A DNA stretch of 64,000 bases, taken from contig OX387609.1 of the NCBI GenBank assembly GCA_947568835.1, positions 11,919,660 through 11,983,659 of the forward strand, read 5' to 3'. This DNA is from Protonemura montana. Taxonomy: Eukaryota; Arthropoda; Insecta; Plecoptera; Nemouridae. The notes under the pieces were generated by a model. It was not told the DNA's origin. It searched no databases and worked only from the letters and a program-made list of their open reading frames with translations. Each line of letters begins with the position of its first letter. Position 1 is the first letter of the stretch. Shown here piece after piece: positions 12,573-23,500 of this stretch. A program made the translations under genes and the position numbers.

Positions 12573-13245
12573 ATGTTTTGTTAAATGAAAAAGTCTTGTC
12601 ATCGAAGTGCAAACACAAGTTATCGCTGTTGAAATGTTGCACGCCTGAGTTATCGGCTGCCAAGAGTTAGAAAATCAAACCCAATTTCTCTTCAACCCGG
12701 GTCTCCAGCTGACATCTCGGCCTTGTCTCTGTCAATGTTTCGGATCACCTCATTGCATTGTTATTGGCTTGCGTTCAGTTAACAGATTCTTCATAATGTA
12801 AATTCTTTCTTTAATATCTTCATTTACTCTGTGCATCATTGTTTTTTTTCCCTTGTTTGTGTGTTTGAGAGATATTTCGGTAAGTAAGCATGTTATCAAT
12901 TCTAACCTCATTGTTATTCAAAATCAACATTTTTACTTTTCTATTAGCTGGTTGATTAATATATTTCTTATATTCACCGATAACAGAGGCAGCTTTTGCT
13001 GTTGGTATCTTTGAAGGAGAGCCAATGCGTTTTGATCGAGTGCGGTTTACTGATATGACAGATCGATATTTTCTTTTAATGACAGGGCTTCGAAGCGGAT
13101 CTTTGGCACGTGACCAAACACGAGACATCAATGTGACTGATCTCTTTCCAGACATTTGCAGGCACGCTTCGCAGCCAACATGCAGTCAAGTGGTTGCCAG
13201 GGTGACCAATGCTTTGTGTCAACTTTGCAAACATCATATGTTTTC

Positions 13246-13365
13246 CAAAGACGCTCGAGGAACAGGATGAAACGAAAAACAGCTTCCGCCAAATTTTCTG
13301 GCTTCCCTAATGTCTTGGGCTGCATTGACGGCACCCATGTGAGCATTCTGCGACCACCGACTTAG
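13246..13365 (+). pseudogene. PIF/Harbinger (HARBI1-like) transposase remnant
   Basis: The frame contains SGFPNVLGCIDGTHVSILRP, the first-Asp block of Harbinger DDE transposases (FPN.....IDGTH with the catalytic Asp), then stops after PPT. No continuation with the next conserved block is seen in any frame, so it is a short dead fragment. It lies upstream of takeout gene 1, between the two arms of a long inverted repeat. Confidence 0.7.
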
Positions 13366-14404
13366 CGGTGCCACAGCGCATCGCGTAGATGACCGTCAAC
13401 CCCCAGGCCGTTTCCCGAGCAGGGACGGCCACTAAGACAACTCATCGAAGAAACGACGTGAACGGTGTTTTGATAGCGAGGTAGAACGGTTGGTATACAC
13501 ACATTTTGTTATATTATTCAAATGATGGTTGATAATAATACCTACAGCACTACAATGTGTATTTGGCATGTCATCAGCAGCCCAAAGATTTTAAACCTTC
13601 AAAAATTGCAATTAGATGAGAACGTACGCATAGATGTCCCTTGTATGGACTCGTATATCAGTGTGAAGGTGCAAAATCATTCACTGCCCTACCATTAAAA
13701 TTAAATCTGAACTTCAAAAAAAAATCCCTTTCAATTTCAACTATGGTGGGATACTCAGTCCAAGACAAAAACTTGATACTTCTTTCCACAATCGTTATAA
13801 TTAGTAGACAAGCTAATCAGCCTGTTGGCAACATTATCCAAGTGCAGTTTGTTATTTTACTTCATTAATTTTTGAACCTAGAATGTCTATAGGTACTCTA
13901 TAATCTCTAGTTTATCAGCTATGCAGATCTGTCGTTGTTTTACCTCAAATTTTCCTCCATCAACCAACATGTCTTTTTTTTGGCTATGTCATTCAGATGC
14001 CTCAATTCTTAAGTCAATTCTTTCACAGTCATTTTCAGCTCTTCCTGATTTCTTACAACTTGTCTTTAATTCTTCAGCATAGCGTTTACTGGGGTTCTTC
14101 TGCGGTTATTAAACCTGGTGGATTGTCGTGATTGTCAACAATCGCTGTACTCCAGCCAACGATCGGCCAGCCTCGAAGACTCGAGGTGCAAATCCCGTGC
14201 CAATCGTGACGGAAGTGACCCTTATCATTAACAGCCACTGGACTTCTAGCTGCAAAGACGGGATACAAAGAGCCCATGCTGGGACTTAAACGATGGTTGA
14301 CATCAGGTAATGATGCTTGGATGTCCACAACACGTACGTTGCAATTGAACAGAGTTTCGTGGTTAAACTGGTTAAACGCACTAGGTTAAACTTGATTTTC
14401 CCCT

Positions 14405-14640
14405 CTTAGCCAACATTTTGAGAGATTTAAAAAAGGATGTTTAGATAAATACTCAAAAAATCTGTAAATTTGAATTTGAATTTAGTGATGATTCAGGAAG
14501 GCAGAATAAAATAAATTTTATTTAGCAGCCGTCACTATTTTCTCTCTGCCCTAATCGCCTTTTAATATTTGAACCTTGAAGGATGGGGTTTAACTTTTAA
14601 ACTCTCATTTGGAGGTCAAAGTAAAGAAGTTCCATTGATA
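14405..14640 (-). repeat. Right arm of the ~3.2-kb-spaced inverted repeat
   Basis: Contains CAGCCGTCACTATTTTCTCT and CTCTGCCCTAATCGCC, the inverse of the arm at 11378. Confidence 0.65.
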
Positions 14641-14899
14641 TTGTCTGGTTTTGTAACTTGTACCGATTAACTTCTTCAAGGGTACGAGAGGACCGAGTTG
14701 ACCCTCCACTTCCTTGCAGGCTGGTTGCTAATCTTGTCCTTGTCTTTACAGACATCTGCTCTCGGCCGACAACCAACAAGGACCGTGTTCAGTGGTGCCA
14801 ACAGAAAACCGGTCGTTGCGCATGCCTCGAGCCTGGACCAACGCAGCCGAGTGAAGACCAAAGCGCACTTGCCTTGCTTTGTCTTCGCCCTCGCTTCAC

Positions 14900-15125
14900 A
14901 ACCAAACCTTTAACTTATAAACATTACCTATCCAACCTACAGAACATGGATTTTTTCTCATGTTTTTATCAATGTTTTTTGTCATGTAATGCCATGTTAT
15001 GCAATGTAATGTATGTATTTGTTATGTTTTATGATTTATGTCTTATGTCTTATTGTGTTTTATTATATGGCTCAACTAGGTTCCACCTGTACGTCATGAA
15101 GGTTCAATAAAAAAAAATTTTAAAA
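14900..15125 (+). mobile_element. Probable retroposed 3' end with AATAAA and A-run
   Basis: A T-rich 3'-UTR-like stretch ends in TTCAATAAAAAAAAA at 15102-15117. This looks like the polyadenylated end of an inserted transcript or LINE. The upstream source is not recognised. Confidence 0.35.
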
Positions 15126-15367
15126 AATTAATGTGTAAGTATGTGTTGCTGACGAGAATAAGATTGGTTGAACATTTTCTGCTAGTTTTGAAAATAACTT
15201 AATACAAAGAAGTAACACAATTTTACAAATTTCTGTTTTACTAGTGAGTTAAGATATGGTTGCAATAACTGTATCGAAATAATTGTAAAATAATAAATAA
15301 TAAAATAATTGTATATGATATGCAAAGAAGATTCATGAAGGGTGTAACAACAGGGGTAGGATTTCAA

Positions 15368-17430
15368 GGGTAGTTGAATGCACACCCCTGTTGTAGTCTC
15401 AGATTAATATTTAGGGAGTTATTCTAGTTTTAATGCTTAAAATCAATAAAGCGGCTAAAGTGTGATGTTTACGTAAAATCCCAATAGCGCATCGTGTCCG
15501 GTGGGTGCAAACTATCACTTAGACCACAGTATGTGCCATTATGGTCCAATGATTTTTTCAATATTTTTATAGTGGAAATTCAAGTGAAAGATATTGACCC
15601 GCGCGGGTTGTCAACAGGGAAAGTATTTCAAGGGGAATTCAATGCACCCCCTCCCCCCCCCCCCCCCCCCCCACCCACCCGTTGTCAAAGATTAATATTA
15701 AGGGAGTTATTCTAGTTGAAATGCTTAAAATCAATATAGCGGCTAAAGTATTATGTTTACCCAAAATCCAAATAGCCCATCGTGCTCGAGGGTGCAAACT
15801 ACCCCTTAGACCACAGTATGGGCGAATCTTCAAAAATTAAGGAAAAACTTAAGGGGTTAGTCCATTGATTTTTTCAATATTTATTGAGAGGAAATTCAAG
15901 TGACGTATTTTCACTCATGAGGGGTGTTAACAGGGGTAGAATTTCAAGGGGAGTTTAATGCACCCCCCTGTTGTTGTCTCAGATTAATATTAAGGGAGTT
16001 ATTCTAGTTGTGTTGCTTAAAATCAATATAGTGGCTAAAGTATTATGTTTACCCAAAATCCAAATAGCCCATCGTGCTCGGGGGTGCAAACTACCCCTAA
16101 GACCACAGTATGGGCGAATCTTCAAAAATTAAGGAAAAACGTAAGGGGTTAGTCCATTGATTTTTCAATATTTATTGAGAGGAAATTCAAGTGACGGATT
16201 TTGACTCATGAGGGGTGTCAACAGGAGTAGAATTTTAAGGGGAGTTGAATGCACCCCTCTGTTGTTGTCTCAGATTAATATTAAGGGAGTTATTCTAGTT
16301 GTAATGCTTAAAATCAATATAGCGGCTAAAGTATTATGTTTACCCAAAATCCAAATAGCCCATCGTGCTCGGGGGTGCAAACTACCCCTTAGACCACAGT
16401 ATGGGCGAATCTTCAAAAATTAAGGAAAAACGTAAGGGGTTAGTCCATTGATTTTTTCAATATTTATTGAGAGGAAATTCAAGTGACGTATTTTCACTCA
16501 TGAGGGGTGTTAACAGGGGTAGAATTTCAAGGGGAGTTGAATGCACCCCCCTGTTGTTGTCTTAGATTAATATTAAGGGAGTTATTCTAGTTGAAATGCT
16601 TAAAATCAATATCGTGGCTAAAGTATTATGTTTACCCAAAATCCAAATAGCCCATCGTGCTCGGGGGTGCAAACTACCCCTTAGACCACAGTATGGGCGA
16701 ATCTTCAAAAATTAAGGAAAAACTTAAGGGGTTAGTCCATTGATTTTTTCAATATTTATTGAGAGGAAATTCAAGTGACGTATTTTCACTCATGAGGGGT
16801 GTTAACAGGGGTAGAATTTCAAGGGGAGTTTAATGCACCCCCCTGTTGTTGTCTCAGATTAATATTAAGGGAGTTATTCTAGTTGTGTTGCTTAAAATCA
16901 ATATAGTGGCTAAAGTATTATGTTTACCCAAAATCCAAATAGCCCATCGTGCTCGGGGGTGCAAACTACCCCTAAGACCACAGTATGGGCGAATCTTCAA
17001 AAATTAAGGAAAAACGTAAGGGGTTAGTCCATTGATTTTTCAATATTTATTGAGAGGAAATTCAAGTGACGGATTTTGACTCATGAGGGGTGTCAACAGG
17101 AGTAGAATTTTAAGGGGAGTTGAATGCACCCCTCTGTTGTTGTCTCAGATTAATATTAAGGGAGTTATTCTAGTTGTAATGCTTAAAATCAATATAGCGG
17201 CTAAAGTATTATGTTTACCCAAAATCCAAATAGCCCATCGTGCTCGGGGGTGCAAACTACCCCTTAGACCACAGTATGGGCGAATCTTCAAAAATTAAGG
17301 AAAAACGTAAGGGGTTAGTCCATTGATTTTTCAATATTTATTGAGAGGAAATTCAAGTGACGGATTTTCACTTATGAGGGGTGTCAACAGGAGTAGAATT
17401 TCAAGGGGAGTTGAATGCACCCCCCTGTTT
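15368..17430 (+). repeat. ~292-bp satellite with 875-bp higher-order unit
   Basis: About seven copies of a unit with GGGAGTTATTCTAGTTG, CCATCGTGCTCGGGGGTGCA and CTTCAAAAATTAAGGAAAAA. Three-unit blocks repeat almost exactly at 875-bp offset (for example 16208 and 17083). Confidence 0.9.
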
Positions 17431-17580
17431 TAATCTGGGATGGAAACTTACCGTGGTTTTCTTGATTTCCTTTTAAGAATTCCCCGAGTTCCTTGGCTCC
17501 CAACGCCTGGGTTGTAAACTTGATGTAAGCGCACACGTGTACAATGGGTGGCCTACCCATCAGGATTCACAAATATATAT
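17430..17580 (+). repeat. Unique end of the element carrying the 292-bp satellite
   Basis: CCCCTGTTTTAATCTGG through GGCCTACCCATCAGGATTCA. The same end, with a single satellite-type start, occurs at 37565-37790. Confidence 0.65.
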
Positions 17581-18014
17581 TACTGCTCTAGATATGATTA
17601 GATGTGTCATATCTTTTTTTATTTACTTCCTGCAAAAGGCACACGAAAATGGAACGGAGGAGAAACGAGGCCTGGTTCGTATCCCGCTTGGTACACTATT
17701 TTTAACTAAGAAACAATCACCTACCAAGATTGTTAGGATATTGTCATGAAACTCTCGCCGGTGTTCTACACGACCGTTTGGCGGCGAGTGAAGATCGCTC
17801 TCTCTCCGAGCGTCAGGAGACAAAAGGTCACTGGTTCGAGCCCAGGCTGCTTGTTCAAAGCAGGTAAGTCACATGTCAACAATCTCTGAGCCTGTAAACC
17901 TGCTGGATATGTATACAAAGAATATTACTCGTTACAAAGAATATTTTTATCTCTTCTCCATGGTGTACTAAAATCTCCGCCAGCTGCTATTCAAGTACAT
18001 GTTAATACCACCGA

Positions 18015-18365
18015 CATTAAATTGGTCTCAGTGGCTATGTGGAAAGGACACTTCTCGCAGTGCCCAATGCATCGGGCTGTGGGTCGAATCCTGTCCGGTC
18101 CACTTTTTGTTCTTCATCGAGTGGCGACTGGCATTCATTGTATGCTGCAAGTGTTGCGTCACGCGTTCATCCATCGAAACTCTCGGAGTATTATTTTCAT
18201 TACACTGAAGTCGTCTCCTGCAATTCATGTACCTCTTACTTCCCGGTGATTATCATCCAGTCTCGGTGGCTGATTAGTAAAGTCGCTTCTCATCGAGGAA
18301 CTCCGTACGAGAGTGGGGTCGAATCATGTCCGCTCCGCTTTTTGTTCTTCAGAAAGTAGCAACAG
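18015..18365 (+). mobile_element. Two tandem tRNA-like SINE heads (second family)
   Basis: Two related copies, 18022-18125 and 18258-18355. Each has an A-box-like GTGGCT segment, a B-box-like GGTCGAATC and a shared CTTTTTGTTCTTC end. The cluster lies between takeout gene 1 and the protease gene. Confidence 0.5.
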
Positions 18366-18596
18366 GAATTTGTTAATAAGCAGTGTGCAGTTCGATAACA
18401 AATCGGCCGGGTGGTAGGTATACGGAGGGTGCTTCCTGGCACCCTCCAATTTTGTCTATCGAAGCCGTTCACCTGGAACATAGGGGCATAGAGGGAGAGA
18501 CGATATCTCGAGGGAGTATAGTTTTGAAGATTTTTTTTTTACTAAGTCCAAAAATGAAGGCATATATACAACTTCCACCAACCTGTCATTATCAGA

Positions 18597-18695
18597 GCAG
18601 CGTGGCTCGATGGTAACGTGCTAGCTACGAATCTGGGACAGAAATATTATTCCTGGGTTCGAATCCAGTCGAGATCCCAGTTTTGGAATCAGCTA

Positions 18696-18742
<47 letters not shown>
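18597..18742 (+). mobile_element. tRNA-like element followed by a ~40-nt poly(T)
   Basis: GTGGCTCGATGGTAACGTGC (A box), GGGTTCGAATCC (B box) spaced as in a tRNA, then a T run at 18701-18742. It could act as a pol III unit with a very strong terminator, or be a SINE head next to a microsatellite. Confidence 0.45.
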
Positions 18743-18851
18743 TGGATAGGAAAAGGGGTAAGCGTATTTTGGAATATAAAGAACTGTGTAAGAAAATTTT
18801 TGTTTTATTGTTAGTCATGGAAGTACATTTTATTTTCACATTTGAAAAAAC

Positions 18852-19090
18852 TACTTTCAACTAAGTTTTTTTAATGCTAAGTGAAGAACCACTAATTTTC
18901 CCAAAGTTTTGCAACTTATGCCTGGTACTTTATCAAGGGTGAAAGCAGTCCTGATATTTCTTAGATAACAAAAAGAACCACAAAAATATAAACAATTACT
19001 TTTAATTTTATAATTACCCTAACAATTACTGTTGGTAAACGTTATGAAAATTAATTGTTCTTTGCTTAGCATTCAAAAATCCAGTTGTTA
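18852..19090. mobile_element. MITE with inverted ends (GCTAAG family)
   Basis: Left CAACTAAGTTTTTTTAATGC and right GCATTCAAAAATCCAGTTG are inverse partners, with (A)GAAGAACCACTAATT and AATTAATTGTTCTTTGC inside. The same left-end sequence occurs at 39958 and 61755. Confidence 0.6.
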
Positions 19091-19635
19091 AGAGTTTCCT
19101 TGAAACCGGTGTGAAATTTCTTATCCGAATCTAAGCCACGATCCAACACCAACAACCATCTCAAGTTCAAAGCAGAACACAAAACAGATTTCAGACCGCC
19201 CTGGAAGCTATTGGGTGGCTATACGTCCAATAAACAAAATAAAAATAAGTTTTACAATCCAGTTGACCGGTGCTTTTGATTGGAGGAAGCTAAAGAACAT
19301 CTGACAGTTCCCCAAGATCTCTGTCCCAGTGAACTTTTGCTCCTCATCCTGCAGTTGTTTTAAGTCCTGACAATGCTTTTTATGTCATTTATAACTATGA
19401 GTGTTTTTCCCGATGTCGAGAATCAATAACGGTGATAAAATTAAAACCTTGCTTTTCTCCCCGAGGGACGGAAAGTGGACAAAGCGACTGGTCTTACGTT
19501 GACGTAGATCGATGTTTCCCCAGTTGAGTTCTCCTTTCGTTGGGTGCAGCGGTTTGACTTCCATACCCTAATAGAGATAAATCTCCGAAGCGATTTGCTG
19601 TATGGAAGGCTAGACTAGAGAGTTTAGGCACAACT

Positions 19636-19800
19636 TTGAACGTTATGCCGGGTGTTTGCTCAAAACACTTTTTCCCAGGTGACTTTAATCAGTCGGACAT
19701 TTCTAAAAAACGATTATTAGGTGAAACCGGCTGTAAGCAATCGATATATTTAAACCCGGGGACAGTGCCAACTCAGTGTCTTTCGAAATCACTTTCGAAA
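19636..19800 (+). pseudogene. Second THAP-domain remnant
   Basis: The frame reads PGVCSKHFFPGDFNQSD, then a linker, then YLNPGTVPTQC. This is the C-terminal half of a THAP finger (the C-x2-H pair in CSKHF, then the AVPT-type box). The N-terminal half with the first cysteine pair is not found directly upstream, so this is a fragment or one exon of a dead transposase gene. It differs in sequence from the THAP gene at 51666. Confidence 0.6.
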
Positions 19801-20164
19801 TCACTCGGCATCGGCTTGCATAGTCCACATTTGCACCAGAAAATATTGTTCTTGCAGCCTGCATATGCATGTAATGTGGTATCAACCTCACCCACTAAAA
19901 CTACACTGTTAATAACAAATCATCATACTCGGGTTCAAACTGATTAGGCAATACTGTCGTCTCCCAACTCATTGCTTAAACTGCTAAATTACTATTTACT
20001 AATTTTACAATATCACCAGGTGTCCAGCACAATAATCTTATAATTATTACAACTTCATTAAAAACCCAGAATAGTCTAAGGCACATACAAAACGCAAAAC
20101 AATAATTGAGAAAATAAAAACTACCCGTTTTTCCGTCACCCGTTGTAAACACACTAACTGCATT

Positions 20165-20371
20165 TTGTGTTTATTTAATATGGTGGAGGCAGAATCAATA
20201 AAAATAGATCTATGTGACATTTTAAAAGCATTTTCGTCGAGCGTGGTGCGATCGGCCGAAAATCACGAACACAACGCTTATCGTCGAACCGGGCTGTTAT
20301 ATGTTAAGAGACAAAAGAAAGAACTGATGACGTCACGTTTGAGTGAGAGCTATAACGCAATCGAAACTTAA
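20165..20371 (+). other. Short unassigned open frame downstream of THAP remnant
   Basis: A 68-codon frame, MVEAESIKIDLCDILKAFSS and so on, with hydrophilic, fairly balanced composition. I do not recognise it. It lies antisense just past the end of the protease gene and 400 bp from the THAP remnant, so it may be another piece of the same dead element. Confidence 0.25.
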
Positions 20372-20397
20372 AAAATCATAGCTCGGAAAGGAAATTA

Positions 20398-20403
20398 TTT
20401 ATT
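20398..20403 (-). terminator. Candidate polyadenylation signal of the Ig-sushi-protease gene
   Basis: AATAAA on the minus strand, 162 nt beyond the TAA stop at 20565-20567. The spacing is reasonable for a short 3' UTR. Confidence 0.45.
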
Positions 20404-20564
20404 TTTTTTGCAGTTTTCACTAAAAATCGTAGAAAAGAACACTGCATCTGCTAAAACCGGGTTGTGAATGCCTTTAAAAGAATGTTATCTGTTGTTTTTT
20501 TTCCTACTAAGGTTGCATTTATCACAATGATGCTGACGTAGCTGAAGCAAAACTGAAAGTCAAT

Positions 20565-23500
20565 TTATGTATCTGTGAACACAATTTGCTGCAGCCAGTC
20601 AACATATGATGATATATGTGTACACAAAGTCATATGCTCCGACCGGCAGACCAATGTACTCTCTTCTGTTTGACAGGGCGCAGAACTAACGACTCCTCTA
20701 AGAAAGTAACAGACTTCGGCAAAATTAGTCGCTGGAAAGACGAAGCCGCCGCCCGAGTCCCCGCTGCAGACGCTGGTCGACCGGTTCCGGTACCCGCCAC
20801 AAAACTTGTCGCGGAGGAGGAAGCTTGTGAAGTTCCAGGGCACAGAGGAATTGCTTTCTCCAAACGACACGAACGGCAGATTGACATATCGGAGGGTGGG
20901 GCTCATGGTGTTGTTCTCCGTCATGCCCCATCCTGCTACCTGCAACAAGACCAATTGGGATGCCGAGATCTGGTTTTCATAGCAAGTGTTGACTGGCCAG
21001 AAATAACTCAGAGAAAGTATAATCACAGTATATTAACCTTAAATAAAATCGCTAATTTTGGTTTCCTTGGTTACCTCGTGGGTCGGTGGAAAACTTTGAC
21101 ACATCAAAAGTGTGCTTTTTGAACTTTGGCAAAGCTTTAAAGGTTGATTCTTATTCTAAACTTACCGAGGATCACCCGACGGCAAAGAAAAATGCAATAC
21201 AATCGCTTTTTGTGGGTTAAAAAAGCAAAACATTCCGAGAAAACACAGTCTTGAATCTTTTTTTTTTTTTTTTTTTTTCGGCATTTTTTTTTTTAAGTGG
21301 CTTTCCAGTATCATCAGCATGAGCGCGTTGTCACTACTGTCATATAGGTATCAAAAAAATGTCGATTTAATCCTTGATGGGTGAGAAATTGGTCAAATAC
21401 GACGATTTTTCTCCATCCCCAGCCTAGACAAGGTCACGCAGTTGATTCCAAGCAATCAATAATATTTTCGACATTTTATACAAATCACCAATCATTTTAA
21501 CTTAGATGAAATCTTATTTAAATTGTAAATGCTTGCAATGCACGAGGTATTTCGAATCCCGATCTCTACCTATCGCGGATGTTGCTCTAACCAATTGAGT
21601 TACTTGCACACTGGCTTTTTTAGACAATTTTAGTGTTTTTTTTTAGTGTGTTTGGGCAAATGGGTGAGATTGAACCTGGACATTGAGTCAAACCCTTCAA
21701 ACTAACAAAATGGGTGAACAATTTACTGCAGAGTTGTTCTCGATATTTACTTTTTTCCGGACCAAAATTGCTGACTAATTCACATCACTTTTATCAGTAT
21801 CACTCAATTCACTTACGGCAGCTGCGTACGCAGCGAGTGCACTTCTAGTATAATTATAATAGCCGGCCCATAAAAGGGTTATAAACCATAAAAGTTACAT
21901 TCAAGGTAAAGGCAAGATGTAGCTTTGGTCTTGACAGAATCTTAAGATGTTACTTATCCCGACAAGATCACCATCACAAGATAAAACAGCTGCAACCAAG
22001 AACCAACATTGGAAAGTTCTGTTTAGCCGCAGAGGGGATAAGATTATGGAATAATCTGCTGGGGAGTGCGGTTATACCACTAGCAAAAAGCTCCAAAGAA
22101 ATGAGGGCTAAACTTAGCAATATACAAAAAAGCTAGCAACAACTGATAGCATTTATAATGAATGAAATGCACGTCAAAGTTGTGAAAAAATAAATAAAAT
22201 AAAAATAAATAAAAATAAAATGTCCAGCTATGCCTTTGTAGGTTAAAATTCCTCGTGGAAGACTTACAAGGCCCATGCTGTTGCTCGTAAGCTGCTGGTA
22301 CTCGAACAACGTGTTCCATTCCAGACACACAACTCCAACCGCCAACGTCGCTGTGACAGGCGTTGACAGTTGGATGACGGCAATATCCGATTCAAACCGC
22401 TTTGATTGTCCTTGATAGTGCTTCGGGATGTGGATCGCTCCCACACCCCTTCGCTGTTCGTGGTCATCTCTTATCTTCCAAAGCAAACTGGACTTCCCGA
22501 CGGCAGCCTTGTATGTGCTGCCACCCCAGAAGCAGTGAGTTGCTGCAACAGCCAGAGATCAGAGCAATTATAAAAAAGCCGTCGAGAGTTAGTGACCAGA
22601 ATGAAGTGGAAACCATGTCTCCCAATGGTGACAGGAGTTAAACTGTGTCATTTGGAAGATCAGCACCAAAGATGTTGGTACTAGAGATCGGCACTCTTTA
22701 CTGGCTTAACTTCTCACTAAGTGTTTAGCATGTGCAAATCCATGGCAGAAATCATATGGACTTATTTGTCACCCACTGCAAGCAATGTAACAAATATGAC
22801 GGATATTTTTCAAGTAAGCTCAAGGCAAAAGTTCAGCTGAATACAAATTAAGATGCACCATAGCAGTGGTCTCAACCTACCGGAGATAAAGAACTCGAGT
22901 GTGATGAGTGACCCGCCGCAAATGGGTTCAAACGAGTTGCCTTTCTTGCGGAAAACAGCCTCGTGCCACGGGAACTCGGTGGACTGTGCTTCTTTCCCAC
23001 CCGAGGACAGTGGAGAGGCTCTTCCCATCCGGAGACCGCAATCTACGGCACAGAAAGGCACCAGCCAGCAGTTAGTGAAGGCCCAGCAAGCCTTGCTTCA
23101 GAGCACAGCAAGCCTTGCTTCAGAGCACAGCAAGCCTTGCTTCAGAGCCCAGCAAGCATTGCTTCAGAGCCCAGTAAGCCTTGCTTCAGAGCACATCAAG
23201 CCTTGCTTCAGAGCACAGTAAGCCTTGCTTTAGAGCACAGCAAGCCTTGCTTCAGAGCACAGCAAGCCTTGCTTCAGAGCACATCAAGCCTTGCTTCAGA
23301 GCCCAGTAAGCCTTGCTTCAGAGCACAGTAAGCCTTGCTTCAGAGCACAGCAAGCCTTGCTTTAGAGCACAGCAAGCCTTGCTTCAGAGCCCAGCAAGCA
23401 TTGCTTCAGAGCCCAGTAAGCCTTGCTTCAGAGCCCAGTAAGCCTTGCTTCAGAGCCCAGTAAGCCTTTCTTCAGAGCACAGCAAGCCTTGCTTCAGAGC

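Noticed and set aside
16208-17298. Two identical 71-codon frames
   Set aside because: Copies of the 292-bp satellite; identity reflects the recent higher-order duplication, not selection on protein.
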